From Staphylococcus sp. IVB6240 (GTDB lineage Bacteria; Bacillota; Bacilli; Staphylococcales; Staphylococcaceae): a stretch of DNA of 64,000 bases. The stretch's first letter is position 1. The number at the start of each line of letters is the position of its first letter. Both the position numbers and the translations under genes were made by a program. The notes beneath the pieces were generated by a model. The model was given only the letters and a program-made list of their open reading frames with translations. It did no database searches and was not told where the DNA came from. Location of the stretch: contig NZ_CP094718.1 of the NCBI RefSeq assembly GCF_025558425.1, positions 682,001 through 746,000 of the forward strand, read 5' to 3'. This document shows positions 60,718 to 64,000 of this stretch, piece by piece.

Positions 60718-60861
60718 AAATAAGAAAGATTTAAATTTAAGAATATGACAGATAAAAAATTAAGTAAAATCTTGATGACTGCTGGTAGAATAATCATTCA
60801 TAATTTGATACGCTAAAGCTATGAATTTGTACGTTTAGTGTCAAGAGAGAGAGGCGATAAC

Positions 60862-61617
60862 ATGTTAAAAACAGAACGATTCCATGCAATCATGTCCCTA
60901 TTAGAAAGAAGTGGAACGGTTAAGGTAAGCGAGATCATGGAAAAGCTTTCCGTATCTGATATGACAGTGCGACGTGATTTAGATGAGTTAGAAAAACAAG
61001 GACTGTTGGAACGTGTACATGGTGGTGCGAGATTAAAAAATTTATATCGCCAAGTTGAACTTTCCCATGATGAAAAACAAATTATGTATAAGGAAGAAAA
61101 GCAACGAATTGTTGAAAAAGCGAATGAACTCATTCATGATGGAGACACCATTTTTCTCGGACCAGGCACCACATTAGAAATGCTTGCAAAAGTGATTAGC
61201 GGTAACTCTTTACGCATTGTGACGAATTGTTTACCTATCTTCCAGGAGTTACAAAAAAATCACCAAGATAACCATAAAATATATTTATTAGGTGGGGAAT
61301 TCCGAGAAACAACACAATGTTTTATTGGAGAGATTACGAACAAATCATTAGAGGATATGAATTTTCATAAGGCATTTTTAAGTTGCAACGCCTTGAGCGA
61401 ACAAAAAATTATGACATCTACATTTGAAGAAGGACAAACACAGAAATTGGCACTAGATAACTCAGTAGAACGTTATTTATTAATTGATCATTCAAAGGTG
61501 GGTAAGAAGGACTTTTCTGTTTTTTATCATCTTCAAGATATCACAGCAGTTATTATCGATGATGATGAACAAAAGCATTATGAAAAAGTGGAAACAGAAG
61601 AAAAATATATTGTATAA
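60862..61617 (+). CDS. DeoR-family sugar regulator
   Basis: This 251-residue protein has an N-terminal DeoR-type HTH (KTERFHAIMSLLERSGTVKVSEI...SDMTVRRDLDELEKQG, about 3-57). A C-terminal sugar-phosphate sensor domain (about 75-235) follows with LGPGTTLEMLAK, LLGGEFRETTQCFIGE and DHSKVGKKDFS. DeoR proteins usually repress sugar-PTS operons and respond to a phosphorylated intermediate. It is convergent with the galactitol-type PTS genes, its probable target. Start ATG 60862 after AGAGAGG. Confidence 0.88.
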   Translation: MLKTERFHAIMSLLERSGTVKVSEIMEKLSVSDMTVRRDLDELEKQGLLERVHGGARLKNLYRQVELSHDEKQIMYKEEKQRIVEKANELIHDGDTIFLGPGTTLEMLAKVISGNSLRIVTNCLPIFQELQKNHQDNHKIYLLGGEFRETTQCFIGEITNKSLEDMNFHKAFLSCNALSEQKIMTSTFEEGQTQKLALDNSVERYLLIDHSKVGKKDFSVFYHLQDITAVIIDDDEQKHYEKVETEEKYIV

Positions 61618-61652
61618 AATTTTTAGAGTTACTGAAAATTTTATTTTGAATA

Positions 61653-61696
61653 GGCTTTTGAGACACCATTTGTTGGTCCTCAAAAGCCTAAATTTA
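61653..61696 (+). terminator. Terminator of the DeoR gene
   Basis: TAGGCTTTTGAG and CTCAAAAGCCTA form a 12-bp stem with a loop of about 16 bases. The following AAATTTATG makes a poor T run. Confidence 0.6.
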
Positions 61697-61715
61697 TGAT
61701 GATACTTCAATTTTG

Positions 61716-61758
61716 GAAAAGGTGAAACAGCAATGGAAATGACTGTTTCACCTTAATA
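61716..61758 (-). terminator. Terminator of the PTS operon
   Basis: On the minus strand AAGGTGAAACAG and CTGTTTCACCTT form a 12-bp stem with a 14-base loop, followed by TTCC. Confidence 0.7.
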
Positions 61759-61762
61759 ATTG

Positions 61763-63163
61763 TTATTCTGCTTTTGAGTATTCAGCGTTACGTTTTTTCA
61801 TTTCATATGCGTACCATACAAAAATAAGTAGGTAAGCTGCTAATGCGAGTGCGGCATATAATACGAAAGTCAATTCACCTTGTGTCATATGACCAACAAG
61901 ATAGCCTAAGAATTTTTCGATTGGTCCTTCCATTGTTGTGTGAGAGATCATGACAGATTCATTTAAACCAGAAGGGAATGCACCAACTGCTTTGGCTGTT
62001 TTCGTAACGAATGGTGCAATCAATGTGCCTGACCATAAGAAAAGTGGTAATTCCACGGCACCGATAACAATCATACGAATCAATTTGCCACGAGTCACAA
62101 CTAATAATGCTGGTGTCACACCCATGGCAATAATACCACCAAGAGGTAATAGTTTATTACCTGGTAAGAAGATTGCTTCTAGTAACATAATAGGTGCTAA
62201 TACATTGGCAGTTGCCCAAATTTCAGCGCGACCAGCGATGAAAGGCCAGTCTAAACCGATATTAATGGCACGGCCTTTAAGACGTTTGTTCGCAAAGTCA
62301 GTGATCCCTTGTGATAAAGGTTCAACAGCAGCGATAAACCATGAACCAATGAGTGAGAAGAGTTCTAAACAGACTGCCGCTGTAAATGCTAGTGTGAAGA
62401 TTTCAGTAGGAGTTTGTCCAGCCAGTAAGCCTACAAATACACCTAAGTAGATACCGATTGCAAATTTTGAACCCCAGAAACCGATTTTGCTGTTCAATTT
62501 TGCAGCATCAAAATCATATTTGTCTAACCAAGGGAATACTTTGTCAAAAATTTTATCGAACACCATAATGATTGGGTTCATCATAAAGTTCATATGTGTT
62601 GTCGTCATAGGGTTTGTTGCAGGTACATTTAATAAGTCATTAAATGTCGGTTTCATTAAATCTGAATTCCAAATTTTTAATACACCAATAAAAAGTACTA
62701 ATAATGTCGCAGTTAATAAGTTTGCACCACAGAAAATCGCAAATAACCCAACAATGGCTAAGTGCCAGATGTTAAAAATATCAACATCAAGTGTATCTGT
62801 TTTTTTCAATGCGAGCATTGCTATGTTTAAGACTACCATCACTAAAAGGAAATATAATGTATAAGGTGATCCCCATGTAATTGTTGCCAAAGGTGCCCAA
62901 CCAACGTCTGTAATGTTTAATGAAATCCCAGTTCTTTCAACAAATGCTGTCATGGCTTCTGAAAATGCAGTTGTTAAAATACCGATAATCGCACCGATCC
63001 CTGTTAAAGCAATCCCAAGCTTAATCCCACCTTCAAGTGCTCGGGCAGGTTTAACTTTAAAAAATAATGCAATGATCGTCAGCACAATGGTCATTAATGG
63101 TGCTGCTCCCAAGTTAATAAGTGGGTTAAATAGACTATTTGCAATATCAATAATTGTATTCAT
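61763..63163 (-). CDS. PTS permease IIC, galactitol/SgcC type
   Basis: This membrane protein (466 residues, roughly 9-11 helices) is the sugar channel of a galactitol-family PTS: AGTLIAPFVTK, GLDWPFIAGRAEIWATAN and NPIIMVFDKIF are typical. Transported sugar alcohol or sugar is unknown; galactitol, ribitol or ulose-type substrates occur in the family. ATG follows AGAAGGGATG. It is the last gene of the IIA-IIB-IIC operon and is separated from IIB by repeat copy C, an unusual 147-base gap for such an operon. Confidence 0.85.
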   Translation of the reverse strand: MNTIIDIANSLFNPLINLGAAPLMTIVLTIIALFFKVKPARALEGGIKLGIALTGIGAIIGILTTAFSEAMTAFVERTGISLNITDVGWAPLATITWGSPYTLYFLLVMVVLNIAMLALKKTDTLDVDIFNIWHLAIVGLFAIFCGANLLTATLLVLFIGVLKIWNSDLMKPTFNDLLNVPATNPMTTTHMNFMMNPIIMVFDKIFDKVFPWLDKYDFDAAKLNSKIGFWGSKFAIGIYLGVFVGLLAGQTPTEIFTLAFTAAVCLELFSLIGSWFIAAVEPLSQGITDFANKRLKGRAINIGLDWPFIAGRAEIWATANVLAPIMLLEAIFLPGNKLLPLGGIIAMGVTPALLVVTRGKLIRMIVIGAVELPLFLWSGTLIAPFVTKTAKAVGAFPSGLNESVMISHTTMEGPIEKFLGYLVGHMTQGELTFVLYAALALAAYLLIFVWYAYEMKKRNAEYSKAE

Positions 63164-63195
63164 TTTTACATCCCTTCTTTCGCTACCCCGTTTGT

Positions 63196-63312
63196 CAGTG
63201 TTCGAGGAGCAGAATTTTCGGCAGAATGTCGCAATTCGATAAAATTAAAAAGCAATTTTACTCATTGCTCTAATTCTGCTCAAATTCTAAGCACGCCTCT
63301 CACAATCTCGTT
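63196..63312. repeat. Copy C of the covarying intergenic repeat
   Basis: About 117 bases, collinear with copy B. Stem AGCAGAATT (63208-63216) with AATTCTGCT (63272-63280) is intact, and the four linked inner positions are A 63233, T 63246, A 63254 and T 63265. On the minus strand it begins with the TAA stop of the IIB gene and ends 32 bases before the IIC ATG. Confidence 0.85.
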
Positions 63313-63613
63313 ATTTATCCAATGACATAATGACATCTTCCATTTGTTGATAAACCGGTTCTGCCATAGCAGGAATACGATAAAGAATTGCACCTGCATC
63401 CACTACTGGAATATTCACGTCAAATCCAAGATCTGTATTCGCAATCTGTGCAAAAATATCATATCGAGATAACATCTCTTCATTGACATCCTTAATCATT
63501 ACCGCATCACAAACAACTTGATAGCCACGATTTTTTAATTCTGTTTCCAATGCACTTTTGATTTGGTGACTTGAATTTACCCCCGCACCACAAGCAGCTA
63601 AAATTTTAATCAT
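63311..63613 (-). CDS. PTS IIB, galactitol type
   Basis: IIB receives phosphate from IIA on a cysteine and passes it to the incoming sugar. The 100-residue protein has the active-site loop ACGAGVNSSHQIKSA with Cys8, then the Rossmann-like fold ending VYQQMEDVIMSLDK. It is in the lactose/galactitol IIB class. AAGGAGAGG lies 8 bases before ATG. The stop codon is the first three bases of repeat copy C. Confidence 0.88.
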   Translation of the reverse strand: MIKILAACGAGVNSSHQIKSALETELKNRGYQVVCDAVMIKDVNEEMLSRYDIFAQIANTDLGFDVNIPVVDAGAILYRIPAMAEPVYQQMEDVIMSLDK

Positions 63614-63654
63614 AATAAATCCTCTCCTTAAATAAACTATGATGTCATCTGTTT

Positions 63655-64000
63655 TTATACAGAATCTTCAATAGTAAAGTGTTTTTCTAAAAATTGATAA
63701 ATCGTTTGCGTATTCTCTGAATCAAAAAATGTATTTAATGCCTCTTTATCTGTTGAGTTAATAAAATCCATAATCTGTGCCAACATCCCTGCTTGTGCTT
63801 CTCCATTTTCATTTAAAATCATAAACAAAAATGTCACTGTCAAAGTTGCATCAGGTGCAATCATATTATGGAATGTTAGGGGATGTTTTAACTTAATTGG
63901 AATAATACGTGACGTTTTCACATAAGTACTTTCCGTATGCGGGATTGCGATATTAGGTAACTCATGAGAAACGGGTGAAAGATCTAATCCAGTCGGATAG
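63655..64000 (-). CDS. PTS IIA (fructose/mannitol/galactitol type), 5' end outside window
   Basis: The visible 114 codons are in one open frame from the window edge to the stop. The phosphohistidine motif NIAIPHTES lies near the edge, preceded by GLDLSPVSHELP. The C-terminal half, FLFMILNENGEAQAGMLAQIMDF, is typical of the PTS_EIIA_2 domain. It accepts phosphate from HPr. A GTG at 63921 lies after the active His, so the true start is beyond base 64000. Confidence 0.85.
   Translation of the reverse strand, partial: YPTGLDLSPVSHELPNIAIPHTESTYVKTSRIIPIKLKHPLTFHNMIAPDATLTVTFLFMILNENGEAQAGMLAQIMDFINSTDKEALNTFFDSENTQTIYQFLEKHFTIEDSV

Noticed and set aside
61950..62450. 166-codon frame antisense to the PTS IIC gene
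   Set aside because: It has no ribosome site and no recognisable protein features; it is explained by codon bias of the IIC gene on the other strand. The same holds for the frames at 62487-62864 and 62913-63242.
46774..63312. CRISPR array or insertion-sequence ends as explanation for the repeated 120-base element
   Set aside because: Copies are few, long and structured, with no regular spacers; no transposase or target-site duplication was seen around them.

Overview
The window is a contiguous stretch of low-GC Firmicute chromosome. Protein sequences and gene order point clearly to Staphylococcus. The backbone (LCP protein, qoxABCD, folD, the purine operon, a thiamine-precursor ECF transporter, auxA, ptsHI, ktrA, rnjA-rpoY, def, pdhABCD, potABCD, auxB, typA, ftsW, pycA, ctaA/ctaB/ctaM) matches the S. 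aureus order as I recall it. Several details differ from S. aureus: no fmtA beside qox, no cydAB between the glutaredoxin-like gene and ktrA, a purF of the iron-sulfur type, an Old Yellow Enzyme gene after typA, and a galactitol-type PTS after ctaM. A non-aureus staphylococcus, perhaps of the intermedius/hyicus type, is plausible but not proven.

Layout: 1-3.4 kb holds an LCP wall-polymer ligase (cut by the window edge), a PepSY lipoprotein, flavohaemoglobin Hmp and a small secreted Ig-like protein. 3.8-7.8 kb is the aa3-type quinol oxidase operon. 8.3-20.5 kb is folD (minus) facing the eleven-gene purine operon purEKCSQLFMNHD. 20.7-23.9 kb is a minus-strand TPP-riboswitch-controlled ykoEDC transporter and a 43-residue protein with a SigB-like promoter. 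24.2-29.8 kb holds auxA, an RlmI-like methyltransferase, a DUF697 protein, ptsHI and a glutaredoxin-like gene. 30-34.8 kb holds ktrA, rnjA, rpoY, def and a YkyA lipoprotein. 35-40.3 kb is the pyruvate dehydrogenase operon. 40.5-46.5 kb is the spermidine/putrescine transporter with its XRE-cupin regulator, auxB and a DUF4064 membrane protein. 46.6-54.3 kb holds UPF0637, an inositol monophosphatase, ylaF, typA, an OYE reductase, ylaI, ylaL, ylaN and ftsW. 54.6-60.7 kb holds pycA and the haem A / cytochrome oxidase assembly genes. 60.8-64 kb is a DeoR regulator convergent with a galactitol-type PTS (IIC, IIB and a cut IIA).

Functionally the region joins central carbon metabolism (PTS phosphorelay, pyruvate dehydrogenase, pyruvate carboxylase) to aerobic respiration: quinol oxidase subunits at one end, haem A synthesis and CtaM at the other. 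It also carries complete IMP synthesis and several envelope genes. Mobile elements, tRNAs, rRNAs and CRISPR arrays were not seen.

The most interesting unexplained signal is a roughly 120-bp intergenic repeat present three times (two abutting copies at 46641-46891, one at 63196-63312). Its hairpin arms carry compensatory substitutions between copies, and each occupied site begins at the stop codon of a minus-strand gene. Other points are a PurF with four cysteines placed like the B. subtilis [4Fe-4S] ligands, a TPP riboswitch whose aptamer duplicates the terminator arm, and the loss of cydAB from its usual place.
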